In this document: one piece after another, positions 38,301 through 49,107 of the stretch
Numbering within the stretch: the first letter of the stretch is position 1
Layout: every line of letters begins with the position of its first letter
Assembly: GCA_032207245.1 (NCBI GenBank)
Contig: CM063500.1
Coordinates: 63,809,430-63,873,429 of the forward strand
Length of the DNA: 64,000 nucleotides
Source of the DNA: Pardosa pseudoannulata
Lineage: Eukaryota; Arthropoda; Arachnida; Araneae; Lycosidae
Direction: 5' to 3'
Program-made: the position numbers and the translations under genes
The notes under the pieces: model-generated
What the model saw: the letters and a program-made list of their open reading frames with translations, nothing else
Databases searched by the model: none
What the model was told of the DNA's origin: nothing

Positions 38301-41300
38301 GGTGCCTGCAGTGTGATGGGCATGCTTTGGATCCTTCGAGGGATTGACTGCGTAGTGGATTGGACTAGTACTTGTGATCTGTCTACTGCCGCCGCCGAGG
38401 TATGCTTGGAGCAGTGTTGCCAACCATACGATAATTATCTGATATGTTCGATAACTTAGGATTCTGTACAATGAAAAATAGTCTCAAAATTATGTGACAT
38501 AATTCTGTAAAACTGTATTATAATTTCCTAATTTGTATGATAGAATAGTAGATTGAAGGACTAGAATTAAAAGAAAAGTAATGTAACTGTAAAAAAAAAA
38601 AACCACTGCAAAAGTTTTAGTTACTATGGCAATAATATTTCTACAAAATTATATACTAGTTATATTTAGATTATTTTATTTAAATATTTCTAATTTACTA
38701 ATTGAAATTTTAGTAAATTATCCTAAAAGCTATAACAACTAAAATTTTGCAATATGAACTATAATATTAAATGATAAAAATTTTACTGCTTGTATGTGTT
38801 TCACAACTTATTTTGATGGTGTTGATTATCACGTGAAATCATGTCTGGCATTTCATTTAAAGTAAAATACAAGATGTTAAAAATATATTTAGTAAATCAT
38901 ATAAAAGTATTTACATGCATTTTGTAAAAAGGTGTTTTTGCTCAAAACATACCTATAATTATAATATGTATAATTAACATGTATAATTTTGATGAATAAA
39001 AAGGTATTTAAGAGAAAATTTGAACCTTTTTGTCTAAATAAATAAGCTAGACACTTTTTAAGGAGAAATATATTTAGTATAAGTATCATCTGTTGATAAT
39101 ATTTTAAATTATTACAAAAGTGTATGATAATTTTTATGTCAATGCCATGATTTTAAGATCTACAATCCATAATTTTGTCTTTGGAGGTTGGCAACACTGG
39201 CCTGGAGGGCCTCATGACCAAATGGGCCCAGTTTGGTGCTTGATTATCATCCTCAATATGGATTTTTGCTCTTGATTCTCTACTTCTCTCCCACTTGCTG
39301 ACTTCATAGCTAGAGGATATCCAGACCCAGATATTTATCCTTCACATTATCTGGGTGTATGAGGAGATGTTCAGTATCCTGAGAGGTTCAAACCTAGCAC
39401 TTGGGAGTCTAGCCCCACATTCTCACTACTAAGTCATTTGGGGCTCTCTTCTGCCATGATTTTAAGATCTACAATCCATAATTTTGTCTTTGGAGGTTGG
39501 CAACACTGGCCTGGAGGGTCTCATGACCAAATGAGCCCAGTTTGGTGCTTGATTATCATCCTCAATATGGATTTTTGCTCTTGATTCTCTATTTCTCTCC
39601 CACTTGCTGACTTCATAGCTAGAGGATATCCAGACCCAGAGATTTATCCTACCCATTATCTGGGTGTATAAGGAGATGTCCAGTATCCTGAGAAGTTCAA
39701 AACTAGCACTTGGGAGTCTAGCCCCACATTCTCACTACTAAGTCATTCGGGGCTTTCTCCTGAATGGATTACCAAAAAACATATAAAGAGAGGAATATTA
39801 CATAGGAAAGGACTAACTGTAAGCTGCAATAATCTGAAATACAATATTTCTTGCCTACTTAAATAATTTGCAAAAAATCCTTTAAAACTAGTAAATTTAA
39901 TTTTGAATAGATAACTGATGCATAATAGAACCAGAGTCAGTCCGCTCTAAGTCCACTGTTAGTATGGATGTACATAGTATTTTAGAATCAGTTTTAAGAA
40001 GTTGGTCAAAGTTTTATTAGATTTGTATTAAAAAAAGTAGACTATTGTGCTCTAAACCATACTGGACATAAAAGATACAACAATTCAAAGAGAAATTAAA
40101 TGTCTGATTTTTGGTTTGGTTTGGAGCGCAATGGTGTACTTTTTGCAACATGAGGGCTAATGAGACCGGGACCTACTGCTTAAAGCAGATTCTGAACAAA
40201 TACGAACATCCATGCCATTAAAGGATTCAAAACCACGAACTCCAGTTCTGAAGGCCAGCACCCTAACCATTCGGCCATCGTTCAGCTGCCTGATTTTTAA
40301 CAGATTAAAACAATCTTATTATTCAGTAAATATGACTACTGAGAAATATTAATAGTATGGTTAACCACATTAACATAATGCTGGAAATACTTTAAATACA
40401 AATACTGTTCATTAAATTTATAAGATACAAGCAAATAATAATCACAGAGCAGTCAAACAGAAAATTCTTATTTCTGTAATTCTTAAAAATTCTTATTAAT
40501 CATTTGATTAAAAATATTCTAGAATTTCAAATAATGAAAATAAATAATACACAGGAAAAATTGCAACATTCTTACATTATTTTCTCCCAATTTTTTGCAT
40601 TGATTATCACGAGAAACTCTGCATTTTTTTCAGATTTATAAAATTAGGCAATTAAATATACAAACGGAAATCACACATTATTATTAATTTTTAAAATCCC
40701 AATCCCAACTTTCTTATTCATCAACAAATATATTTTATTCTTATATTATCAATATTTTCCTTTATTTTAGAATTTTACCAAACTGATTTTTAAAATGCAA
40801 CCCACTATTATGTAACCCATTTTTGAAATTAGAGTATAATCAACTTAGCAGTTAGAGTATAATCTGATTATGTTTTCTAGCCATTGAAGACAGTTTAAAT
40901 CAAATATAAGTGTTGAAAATAAAATTATCTATCTACATTATTAAATATATGTTTGTGAGTATACATATTTGAAGCCAAATGGTGTTGAGCTCTTTATGTT
41001 CCCAAGACACAAGTCCGAGGTTTGATCCTCAGGCTGGACAAGGTTGACTCAGCCTTTTATCCTTTCAGTGAGTAGACAAACTGAGGACCAAGCATGCTTG
41101 GAAACCAAACACTGGGGGTTCTGTGAAAGGTTGACCACCTAACTGGGACATATGCAGACCCCAGGACCATTGGTTTTGAAAATAGAGATTGGAACTGTAG
41201 GCATGGCACTTTATTTGGGCTGTTGTGCCAGAGTTTAGTTAATATATACATTATATTTCTGAATATAAGTCAATCCATATATAAGTTGAGGGTACGATTT

Positions 41301-44300
41301 TCTTTCAAAAATTTACCCAAAGTTCAAAACCCGTATATAAGCCAAAGTGAAACAAAAAACAATTTCTAGAACATTCTTAAATTTTGTTTTCAATTTTTAT
41401 ATTTCCTCATTTCAAAAATTTTGTAATCTTCACTTATTTTTTTGCTGTTATGCATTTACTTTTTTGTTCTTTACTGTTTTTTTAAAAAGTGTTTCATTAA
41501 TTTTTGCATATTTCGCAACTTTTTGCTGCAAACGGCACAAAATATTGCCAAAAAACACATGTATTACATCTGTTCCATGACCTGTATGTAAGTCCCCCCC
41601 CGCTTTAGATCTTTAAAATGTCCCAAAACTTCTTGGCTTATATACGATATATATTCTCTTTATAAAAATCCCCACAGCATGACACATACTTATTGAATTT
41701 GCTCAGCTATTTTTTAATATCACCAAAAAATACTATTATTATTAATTTTTTTTTTTGTGAATTCAATTACATGATATCCCTTCCTTAACCCAATTTTATC
41801 AAATGATGAGATGTACTTGCATGAAGTTGAAATGGCATTTAAATGATATAAGTTCACCTTGCAAATGCATGCTGCACTATATAAATAAGGGGTGTCAAAC
41901 TGGTAGGCTTTTGTAGTAATGTAATCCAACTTGCATACATTTAATCCTGCAGTAATGGGAACAGTCTTGAATTCTTATGTGTACTGCATGGGAAGTAAAG
42001 ACCCAAAAGCATTATAATCTTTACATTGAAAAAGTAGTATATATCCTGCAATAAAGCTCATTGAACTCTAAAGGGTTAATAAAACTCATAAAACTCTATT
42101 GGGTTTTTTGTCTTGTTTTGAGCAGTTTGTGCCATGAGGAATTAGCGTCACTAAATTTCAACCAACCAACCAACCAACCAGATACCAAAAGGATTGTCAT
42201 CAAAGTGATAAGACTTCCAGCTCTAATGGCAGAACCAATGCCAGTTATTGATGATATTTGATTTTTTTTCTTTTAGTTGGATAAACTTTGTAACAAAGTC
42301 AGTATTATAAAAAATTTATGAATCCAAGCTATCATCTTATTTTCAACAGGTTATGAGTTTGACATCCTTAATATAAGTTAAATTTCTAGTTAAAGTCTCT
42401 TAAACGTATTCTAAAATGAAGTACAGATCATAATGTGAGAAATAAATTTATATGAGACTTAGGAGGGTATTTAAATAAGAGGGTTAATGGATATTAATCT
42501 TACCAGTAGATAATAAATGGCAGTATAATTAAATGCATACATACAAATGAAAGTATACATTCAGGCAATGTATAATAATTCCAATTGGCTTTTATATAAT
42601 CTTAAACTAGCCCATATAAAAATAAAATTTACCCTGAATGCTCAACATTTGACCTAGTTTAAGGGCAGCTCCCCGAACTTTACACAAGGTGTCTACAATT
42701 CGATTGGCATTTGCTTCGTTCAGAAAAGGATTTTCAGAAAGAAGAGATTGTGTAGCTGAATCCTTGTCAGGTTTCAAACCCAAGCTCCTGCGGGCAACTT
42801 CAGCAACTGCTCCTAACCCCATTCCTGCTGCCAATCCTGAAAAGAGAAATATCAAGATAAAAAGTGAAAACAAATAATGTAATTCCTAGAACAGTCATAA
42901 ATATTATAAAAATTATATGACATAACTGCTAAAATAAAATCAAGAACAACTTCAAAGAATGTATTTATAACTAGAAAAATAATTCTTACAAGAAAAACCA
43001 AATGGAGAAAATGCTTATAATGGCACCAAGCCATTATTAGCATATATTTATAGCCACTTATTTAGCATATTATTATAGCAATATTTTTTTCTTTATTTCT
43101 CTTTGATATTTACTAAAATTATTATAATATTGTAGAGCACATTAGTTGATTATTTCATTTTTGTACAGTAATAATTATGATAAAGAACTATTTCTATAAA
43201 CAACTTGCACTTCTGTAACTAATAAATCCCAAAAAAGTCTAAAAAATTAACCAGCAATTGATTTGGTTTGGTTTGGAGAGCTACGGTCTACTGTTTTGCA
43301 CACGAGGGCTAATGAGACCAGTACCTACAGCTTAGAGCTGATTCCGAATGGCTACAAACATCCATGCCTGATGCGGGATTCGAACCCGCGAACTCCGGTT
43401 ATGAAGAGCAGTGCTTTACCATTCGGCCATCGTTCAGCTAACCAGCAATTGAACAATCTTAATTGTTTGATCTAAGAAAAATTACAGCAATTCCCAACAG
43501 CTATTGATTTTTAATATTACTATGAAGTTTTTTACATGTCTAAAAATAAAATATGATTTTTATAATTTTTTTTTATAAAAGGTTAATAAATTATTTTTTT
43601 AATTATTAAATCTTAGATTAATTGTAAAATCACTTCTCAAATGCTACTAACCAGTAGGATGCAGAAGTAGCAGTATCTGTAGTTTTAATCAATTATTCTT
43701 TTATAAATAATAGCATAATCTTTGTTGGTTGCTTTCCTAAATTATTTTTTCTTCTACTATGTATACTTCAATGGATTCTCAAATTAGAAACTCTCCTTTA
43801 TTTTCCTTCAGATAACGCGCAAATGATTTGTATGCTATAAATGATAGTATGATATATTATTGAAACCAAGTATTTTCTTATAAGAGGAAATATAAAGTCT
43901 AAAAATTGTTAATCTACACTTCTCTTATAAATGAATGCATACTGAAAATTACTTTAATGAGACACAAATCTGAGTAGTTGGCATTATTTTCATATTACCC
44001 ATTTTCAGAAATATCAGAATTTCACCTGATAGAGAGTTAATCAATAAAACAAACAATATATATTAATTATTGATCAGCCCATTTCGTAGATTAATGTTTA
44101 CTGTACAATCTTTCTATCTTTATAATGAGCTTTGGTACCGTTTGGTACTGTTTGCAGTGCTACGGTCTACTTTTTGTAACATGAGAGCTAATGAGACCGG
44201 GACCTACAGCTTAAAGCCAATTCCGAATGGCTACGAACATTCATGCTACTGTGGGATTCGAACCCACAAAAAAATCCGATACCGAATGACGGCACCCTAA

Positions 44301-47300
44301 CCAATCGGCCCTCGTTCGGCTATAATGAGCTTTGAAAATTTAGTCTGCTTGAAAATTTTAAGTAACAATAAGAGGGTAATACAGTATGGCACTGCAATGT
44401 GAAAATCCATCGTTGGCTAATTTAAATATAATCAGACTAAAGCAACTTGACAATTATGAGATTCAAAGGGATTCACTGACCATCAAATGCCTCTTTTTCA
44501 TAGTAGGAAATAATGCTATAGAATGCATAAAAAACTAAAAACCTTATATGCTGAAAATATACAGTTTAATGATAAATAGAAAAGTCATTTTTGAGATAGA
44601 AGATACTGCACAATGTAGTACTTACAGAATTGATAACTAAATTTCATAATGTTACAAATAATTACTATATTAAGAAATTGTAATGGTAAATAAGTATACA
44701 GGTAGATTAAGAAACATAATATTACTATAAAGTTTTAATGCTTCTAAAAAATAATTTATGTAATAGTTTGAGTTAACAGTTAATTTACAAATAAGTTTTA
44801 AATTCAAATTATAGTTTATAGAGTGTAATTCTGATGATATATAGCTATAAAAAATCACAAAAAAACCCCAAAAAATATTTTTCTGAAGAAAGGATATATA
44901 GCTAAATAATTATTTATGTAAAAATCTTTAAAAATTTAAGTCTTACCTCCATATGACATGAGACGACTGATCCGAGATGATGGAACTTTTCTTTCACGTG
45001 CTTGGTCACTCAACTAAAGTAATAAAGTATAAAAAATTATGCCTGTAAGATCTACTGAGGAAGTTCTATTATTATTGTATTTTAAAGTATTTAATACAGT
45101 ACATGCATGATTAAAAAAAAATATCTTTATATAGCAAGAATATTATAAACTTAATTAAAAAAATTTAAGATATAATTTCAATAGCTAAACATACCTTTTG
45201 AATTCTGTGGGATTTAACTACTTTTTGTGGTTTTGTATCTGTAACAACTTCATCAACTAAAAAATTTATCGGATGGACTTTGTTGTCAGATGAACTATGT
45301 TTTGCTTGAATATTTGCAAACTTACTATCAAAATGTTGATTTTCTTTTGCAGGATTAAGAATATTATTCACATTTTCAGATTTCGATTCAAAGAATTCTT
45401 TTGTTTCAGTTGAAGAATAAGAATCTAAACTTTTTTGAATATTTGAAGGTGGTGTTACATTTTCAGATTCTTGTATTACAGGGTGGTCAATATCAAAATC
45501 TGAGGCAGATTGGGATTTGAATTCTGCTGACAAGTTTCTTTGTTTTAAAACAAAAGTTGAATATTGCTTGATTGATTCTGCAACCATCAAACTTCTTTCT
45601 TTTGCTTCATTTGCAATTTGAAAAGCAGGCTGAAAAGAAAAAACAAAATAAATCCTCCCCAAAATGATGCAAAACTAAAAAAAGTGCCAAACAAATACTA
45701 TACTGCTGTATTAAATCTAGTATTATATTCATACTGACATTATTACAGAGACCTTTGATATTACAGAAAATTGTAAATATGCATAAAATGTGATTTGCTG
45801 CTGCTTCAGTTAAAATTCCTTTCATGCCACATTTCAAAACTTTTATAAAATCCTTGAATTTCTCGTAAATTAAACATACAAATTATCTTTTTCAAATACC
45901 AAAACTAAGAAATATTACTTTTATATAAAAAAAGCTATATAATTAGAATATTTTCCAATTTCTGATACACTAACAAACCCAGAAAGCTTTCTTAACATTT
46001 TAAAGTATTAAAGCAAACTACTTGTCTGCTCTCACATAACAAATTAAATTATAGATTCATAAGAGATGTGAAAAAAACATTTATGAATATATAACAGAGA
46101 AAAAAAATCTGATATGGTAGACATAGAACTTTCTTGTATGCTTAACAGTTATTAATAAGATTTAATTTTTATATTATAAAAATTAAATTTTATTTTGATT
46201 CTAGGATGCATCATTTGCATATTCCCTTAACACCTAAAGTTTTTTTTTTGTTTCTTAAGGTAACAGTGCTTTCTGAGTAGAGGTTAAGTACTAGCACAAA
46301 CAAACAGCATTAAAGTTCATTACATTAAGATTTTTTTTGTTCTTTAGACATTTCATTAGAAATTATTTTTTCATCATTATACTTCTATTATTCCCTGAAA
46401 GTAATAAAGCAGTAAAAATTCTAATTATTTTCTGCAAATAACAGATTTTGATTTTTGTTTTTTAAACATAGACTTAAAAACTTTGTTTTAACGCATACAA
46501 ATATGTTGATTTGGTTTGGTTTGGAGTGCTATGGTCTACTTTTTTGCAACACGGGGGCTAATGAGACCGGGACCTACTGCTTAAAGCCGATTCCGAACAG
46601 CTACGAACATCCATGCCACAGTGGGATTCGAACCCATGAACTCCGGAAAAGAAGGCCAACACTATAACCATTCGGCTGCAAGTATGCTGATATTTCTCTA
46701 TTGTATTGTTACAGAGCTTAAGAACTGCCATCTGGTGGAGACTGAAAGCATGAATATCTATTATATTTTTTATTTTATAGAATGCATATTGTAATAAAAA
46801 TAGTGCTGCAGAACTAAATGCTATAAGTCCTATATACAAAAGTTTATCATTCTACAGCCAATTGTTTTTGAGTTATGCCTGACAGCATTAATATATGTCA
46901 TATTGAAATTTTTCATTATACAGAATACAGAATGCAAACAATAAAGGAGTGGCATAACTAGATGTTACATTATTCCTAAATAAAAATTCAACATTCTATG
47001 GTTAATTATTTTGAGTTATGAAAGATACGTACATACAGATATATGTACTGACATGTGGAAACTAGTGACAGTTAATTTAAGAATGGAAATGAAGGATGGT
47101 TAAATTTTCAAAGTTTCCTTGGATGTACATAGAGATGTAATATCTAAATTAATCAAAATGGATTCAGGAACGGTCAATTCTGCTGAAATCTGAATGCTGA
47201 TATTCCACCAATCCTATTACACTCACATGCTTAACTGAACAAACCTTCTATATAAGACTTAAGTAAAAATATATTTAGCTGCTAACCTTTTATAATGCCA

Positions 47301-49107
47301 ACTGATATTTTTCAGCCAGGAACAGTTGGGATATAAATAAAGGAAGTTGATAGTTGAAGCCACAATCAATATATAAATGTATTATACTACATGCAAATAA
47401 GAATCTTTAATATCATTCATGCTTTTAAACAAAAAGTGTAATTTTATAAAATTTTTCAGTGTGTTGTTGTGTGTTTCCTCTGCCCCATGGGATTAGTGAA
47501 AGTGAGCTGTTTTACTGGGTTTATGTCATCAAGTCGGAATAGGTGTCCAAGCCATCGCAGTCTATTGATTTTTATGACTTTAACAACATGAGGTTGCTTA
47601 TATTTTTTATAAATTTCAAAATTGAATAAAGATCTCCAAAAATTATTCTCTTGAACTGCAACAAATATTTTTCTTAAGATTTTCCTTTCAAAAGCCAGCA
47701 ATTTATTTTCATACAATTTGGTTATTGCCCAGCATTCACTTCCATAGGGCAGAACAGGTCAAAGTAGAGTTTTATAGATGTTAATTTTTGTTTTTAAACT
47801 TATAAATCGAGATTTTAATTGGTTTTTAAGGCCATGATAGCATTTATTTGACATGACCATCCTGTTGTTTATCTCTACGTTCAAGTCATTATTAGTGGTG
47901 ATGGTTGTTCCAAGATATTTGAACTGTGAAACTATTTCAAAGATGTAGCCTCCCCCTGTAAATGACTTTAAATTAAATGTACTCTGGGATGTTTCCATAA
48001 ATTTTGTTTTATCTTTGTTTATTTTAAAGCCTAATTTACTAGCCAGCTTCTAATAAAGTAAAAGCTTCTATAATAAAATTTCTGGATCTAGCAACCAAGG
48101 CAATGTCATCAGCAAATGCCAAGGTTTGTAAAGTCTTCTGGTAAATGGTTCCTCTAGTTGTCAGTTTCATTGTTATATCTGTTAAAAAACATAAATCTAG
48201 AAGCCATTGATCATCTCAAAGTTCACTTATACCACTACTGTGCTGTTTTATACATCAAATTAAACATTTTGGAGGTTAGAATTTGAAATGCATTGTTAGC
48301 TTGCATTTTCTAAATAAACAATACCTTAATTATTCCTTTACAATTAATGATAACTTCATAATAGTCATAAATATAATTTATAACTTTCTTTCCATACAAC
48401 TTCCACTGACTGGTCAGACAGAGCACATGCGTATAACGCGAGTCAGCTGGTTGTATAAGTAATGGCCGATTGACAGAATATTCTAGAACACTCAAATTTC
48501 AACGTAACCTGTCCAACCCTACTCAAAGACCAGGTTTACGTTGTTTACTATCAAGTCTTAACGTACATAATATGTGATATTTATTATTGCAAACATTAAC
48601 AACTAAAATTCTATGTTTCAATTGTATATATTCAAAATGTTTAAAACTATATAAACAGTTGAAAACTTCAATTGGGTTGCAAAAAGTTTTTAAATGGGCC
48701 GCGGGTTGGGCATGCGTGTCTAGGCCAAGCCCTCAAGATCAGAAATACTCTTGAAAGATATGGGAAAAGAATGGATGTTAAGCCTGATATTGAGGAACAT
48801 CTTTAATTTGTTAATTACAAATTCTACAGTCAAAATATGAACATATTTCAATAAGCTTCTATAATATTTTTTATTAGTTAATTTAATTAGAATAGCACAT
48901 AATTGTAAATATACTTACATTTCCTTTGCCTGATGATGCAATTGCTGAACTTACAGCTTCCTCAGCTGATGATGCAAGAGATTTTGATATTGTTTGAAAA
49001 CTAGAATTTTTCCAAAATTTATCAAATTCTTTCCCGTTTACTCGAATAAAAGCTCGTGCAACAGTTTCCAATCCGTTGAAAATCACACTAAGATCCGATG
49101 GCTTCAT
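26930..49107 (-). CDS. COQ8: COQ8/ADCK3 atypical kinase-like protein of coenzyme Q biosynthesis (complete)
   Basis: UbiB-family atypical kinase/ATPase that supports the CoQ biosynthetic complex at the matrix face of the inner mitochondrial membrane. Exons in order: 49107-48919, 45629-45195, 45013-44947, 42836-42633, 37560-37475, 35944-35804, 34431-34350, 31729-31636, 31064-30923, 29599-29492, 29026-28874, 27226-26930. They total 1998 coding bases, 665 residues; the human proteins are of similar size. All junctions are in frame. Visible motifs: a Gly/Ala-rich membrane helix (231-249); KxGQ (290-293); the Ala-rich nucleotide loop AAAS (351-354), which replaces the usual Gly-rich loop; Lys372; ExD (419-421); QTDPNW (500-505) with Asp502 and Asn507; and DFG (521-523). 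These define COQ8. I cannot say which of COQ8A and COQ8B it equals; invertebrates usually have one copy. Confidence 0.95.
27405..28062. mobile_element. hAT-type MITE, family A, copy 2
   Basis: Perfect 8-bp TSD tgtgctat (27397-27404, 28063-28070). Ends are CAGGGTCTGATTATC and, inverted, CAGAGCCTGACTAAG. 658 bp. Sits in the last COQ8 intron. Confidence 0.92.
28874..29026 (-). CDS. COQ8: COQ8 exon 11 (DFG)
   Basis: Residues 517-567, beginning [20 protein letters not shown] and ending [13 protein letters not shown] is the family's DFG metal-binding motif. Confidence 0.96.
29492..29599 (-). CDS. COQ8: COQ8 exon 10 (QTDPNW catalytic loop)
   Basis: Residues 481-516. [14 protein letters not shown] contains the catalytic-loop Asp502 and the metal-binding Asn507. 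Confidence 0.96.
30134..30474 (+). mobile_element. Solo-LTR-like insertion with tRNA-like segment
   Basis: Absent from the homologous copy at 9828-10712, so its limits are clear. Starts TG (TGCCGCATAA) and ends CA (TTTGTGACA). Flanked by a 4-bp duplication atat (30130-30133, 30475-30478). Has a TATA box (gggtataaaag, about 30349) and AATAAA (30423). 341 bp. Bases 30158-30225 resemble a tRNA-Arg gene. Confidence 0.65.
30158..30225 (+). other. tRNA-Arg-like segment (not a working tRNA)
   Basis: A-box-like TGGCCGAATGGTCAAAG and B-box-like GTGGGTTCGATGCTT, with CCGAAGATTGTGGG in the place of the variable loop and T arm. The 3' acceptor stem and T-arm pairing fail, so it is not called a tRNA gene. 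Confidence 0.5.
30923..31064 (-). CDS. COQ8: COQ8 exon 9
   Basis: Residues 433-480, with [20 protein letters not shown], matching the family's FxVPE...VLTTELV. It ends QDVRNE in phase 0. Confidence 0.95.
31636..31729 (-). CDS. COQ8: COQ8 exon 8 (ExD motif)
   Basis: Residues 402-432, [20 protein letters not shown] and on to KRF. The acceptor at 31730 (ttaaaag) was preferred to an AG 12 nt further in because it restores the conserved Gly-Leu before the helix. EVD is the metal-binding ExD motif. Confidence 0.92.
32303..32327. repeat. (TA)n microsatellite
   Basis: About 12 TA units directly left of an LTR-like block. Confidence 0.85.
32327..32629 (-). mobile_element. Possible solo LTR
   Basis: On the minus strand it starts TGACCACTGG and ends CCCATAACA, with AATAAAGG inside. 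It is GC-richer than its surroundings. No target duplication can be read because a TA repeat adjoins it. 303 bp. Confidence 0.35.
32834..33060 (+). mobile_element. Possible tRNA-Thr-like SINE
   Basis: The head reads agctcatttatcaatggcag, then an anticodon-like cttgtaat and a B-box-like gcaagttcaaagctag, followed by a 150-bp unrelated body ending in a G run. No target duplication found. Confidence 0.4.
33250..33725 (-). pseudogene. 3' end of an RNase H-type non-LTR retrotransposon
   Basis: On the minus strand: [12 protein letters not shown], then a Cys/His tail ([19 protein letters not shown]), then [15 protein letters not shown], in shifted frames. The 3' end carries a short tandem ctaaat tail (about 33256-33273). 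5' truncated. Confidence 0.6.
34350..34431 (-). CDS. COQ8: COQ8 exon 7
   Basis: Residues 375-401, [20 protein letters not shown] and on to LPK. Follows the VALKIQ-YPGVA junction conserved in the family. Confidence 0.95.
34562..34730 (-). mobile_element. SINE family 1 with TSD
   Basis: 12-bp target duplication aatgaaatgttt/aataaaatgttt (34550-34561, 34731-34742). Good A and B boxes on the minus strand. Confidence 0.9.
34743..35803. other. COQ8 intron, nothing recognised
   Basis: AT-rich sequence. A T run at about 35741-35759 lies just before the next exon. Confidence 0.5.
35804..35944 (-). CDS. COQ8: COQ8 exon 6 (Ala-rich nucleotide loop, catalytic Lys)
   Basis: Residues 328-374. [14 protein letters not shown] carries the Ala-rich loop and VALKIQ the ATP-binding lysine. 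Acceptor tattgcag, donor gtataa. Confidence 0.96.
36139..36888 (-). pseudogene. Non-LTR retrotransposon fragment, RNase H C-terminal half
   Basis: On the minus strand: [20 protein letters not shown], then AKEG, the RNase H terminal motif with the His and Asp in place. Downstream frames give [20 protein letters not shown] and [13 protein letters not shown], the zinc-finger-like tail. At least two frameshifts, in A runs near 36473 and 36605. Confidence 0.8.
37475..37560 (-). CDS. COQ8: COQ8 exon 5
   Basis: Residues 299-327, with [12 protein letters not shown], nearly invariant in COQ8 proteins. Donor gtatta, acceptor ttttcttag. Confidence 0.95.
37740..38403. repeat. GC-richer unidentified sequence, left part
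   Basis: GC-richer block of unknown origin, broken by the hAT element at 38412. Many stops in every frame; continues at 39208. Confidence 0.4.
38412..39199. mobile_element. hAT-type MITE, family C
   Basis: Inverted ends CAGTGTTGCCAACC / GGTTGGCAACACTG. 8-bp TSD gcttggag / gcctggag (38404-38411, 39200-39207). 788 bp. Confidence 0.85.
39146..39763. repeat. 309-bp tandem duplication (two units)
   Basis: Units 39146-39454 and 39455-39763, more than 93% identical by eye. Each starts catgattttaagatctacaa and includes the last 54 bp of the family C hAT element plus flanking sequence. Confidence 0.92.
39943..40075 (+). mobile_element. SINE family 1, degenerate plus-strand copy
   Basis: Body (tccactgttagtatggatg) and tail (agtagactattgtgctctaaacc); head lost. 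Opposite orientation to the next copy 36 bp away. Confidence 0.55.
40111..40286 (-). mobile_element. SINE family 1 with TSD
   Basis: ttggtttggtttggagcg tail; 9-bp target duplication ctgattttt on both sides. A and B boxes clear on the minus strand. Confidence 0.9.
40971..41237 (+). mobile_element. tRNA-derived SINE with Meta/Ceph-like central domain
   Basis: Head gccaaatggtgttgagctc (A-box side) and a B-box-like gaggtttgatcctcag. The central part (gttgactcagccttttatcc, then tttcagtgagtagacaaactgaggacc) resembles the conserved central domain of MetaSINE/Ceph SINEs. A distinct 3' part follows. The match is from memory of the domain, not a search. Confidence 0.55.
41262..41660. repeat. Possible MITE with TATATAAG-type ends
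   Basis: Left part has aatataagtcaatccatatat and cccgtatataagcc; right part has cttggcttatatacgatata in inverted sense. Related wording occurs at 10737-10810. Boundaries and TSD not resolved. Confidence 0.35.
42120..42181 (+). repeat. (CCAA)n repeat with SINE-like tail
   Basis: Five CCAA units (42157-42179) after a short stretch like the SINE family 1 tail (gagcagtttgtgccatgagg, cgtcacta). Probably a 5'-truncated copy. Confidence 0.35.
42633..42836 (-). CDS. COQ8: COQ8 exon 4 (membrane helix, KxGQ)
   Basis: Encodes the Gly/Ala-rich helix [19 protein letters not shown] and the family-defining KxGQ domain ([15 protein letters not shown]), which closes over the active site and blocks ordinary protein-kinase activity. 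Confidence 0.96.
43262..43438 (-). mobile_element. SINE family 1 with perfect 14-bp TSD
   Basis: Target duplication taaccagcaattga (43248-43261, 43439-43452). B box complement ggattcgaacccgcg. The best-preserved flanks of the family. Confidence 0.93.
44135..44320 (-). mobile_element. SINE family 1 with perfect 14-bp TSD
   Basis: Target duplication tataatgagctttg (44121-44134, 44321-44334). A small rearrangement (aaaaaatccgatacc) lies between the A and B boxes. Confidence 0.92.
44947..45013 (-). CDS. COQ8: COQ8 exon 3
   Basis: Residues 209-230, [20 protein letters not shown] and on to YGG. This is the conserved ARERKVPxxRIxRL segment just before the membrane helix. Confidence 0.93.
45195..45629 (-). 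CDS. COQ8: COQ8 exon 2 (variable linker)
   Basis: Residues 64-208: 145 codons, phase 0 at both ends. The exon is Ser-, Lys- and Glu-rich with no recognisable domain, and corresponds in position to the poorly conserved presequence/linker of other COQ8 proteins. Acceptor cttttcag, donor gtatgt. Confidence 0.88.
46511..46680 (-). mobile_element. SINE family 1
   Basis: Tail ttggtttggtttggagtgc; imperfect target duplication atatgttgat / gtatgctgat. A-box end slightly truncated. Confidence 0.88.
47456..48190 (-). pseudogene. Non-LTR reverse transcriptase fragment (FADD box)
   Basis: On the minus strand: [13 protein letters not shown], the catalytic box of reverse transcriptase. Then [40 protein letters not shown] and [12 protein letters not shown], the thumb region typical of non-LTR elements. 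Frame is lost near 48050 and 47750. Both ends truncated. Confidence 0.8.
48919..49107 (-). CDS. COQ8: COQ8 coding exon 1 (start)
   Basis: Residues 1-63, beginning [20 protein letters not shown]. The amphipathic N-terminal helix resembles the start of vertebrate COQ8A. The donor is gtaagtat. An acceptor-like tttaag lies 15 bp before the ATG, so a noncoding first exon may exist upstream. Confidence 0.85.

Noticed and set aside
43262..43438. tRNA gene suggested by A and B boxes (also in the other family 1 copies)
   Set aside because: The heads lack a foldable acceptor stem and anticodon arm, are followed by a SINE body and tail, and have target duplications. They are SINEs.
48660..48722. Possible hAT end (gggccgcgggttgggcatgc)
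   Set aside because: Only one end resembles family B; no partner end or duplication found.
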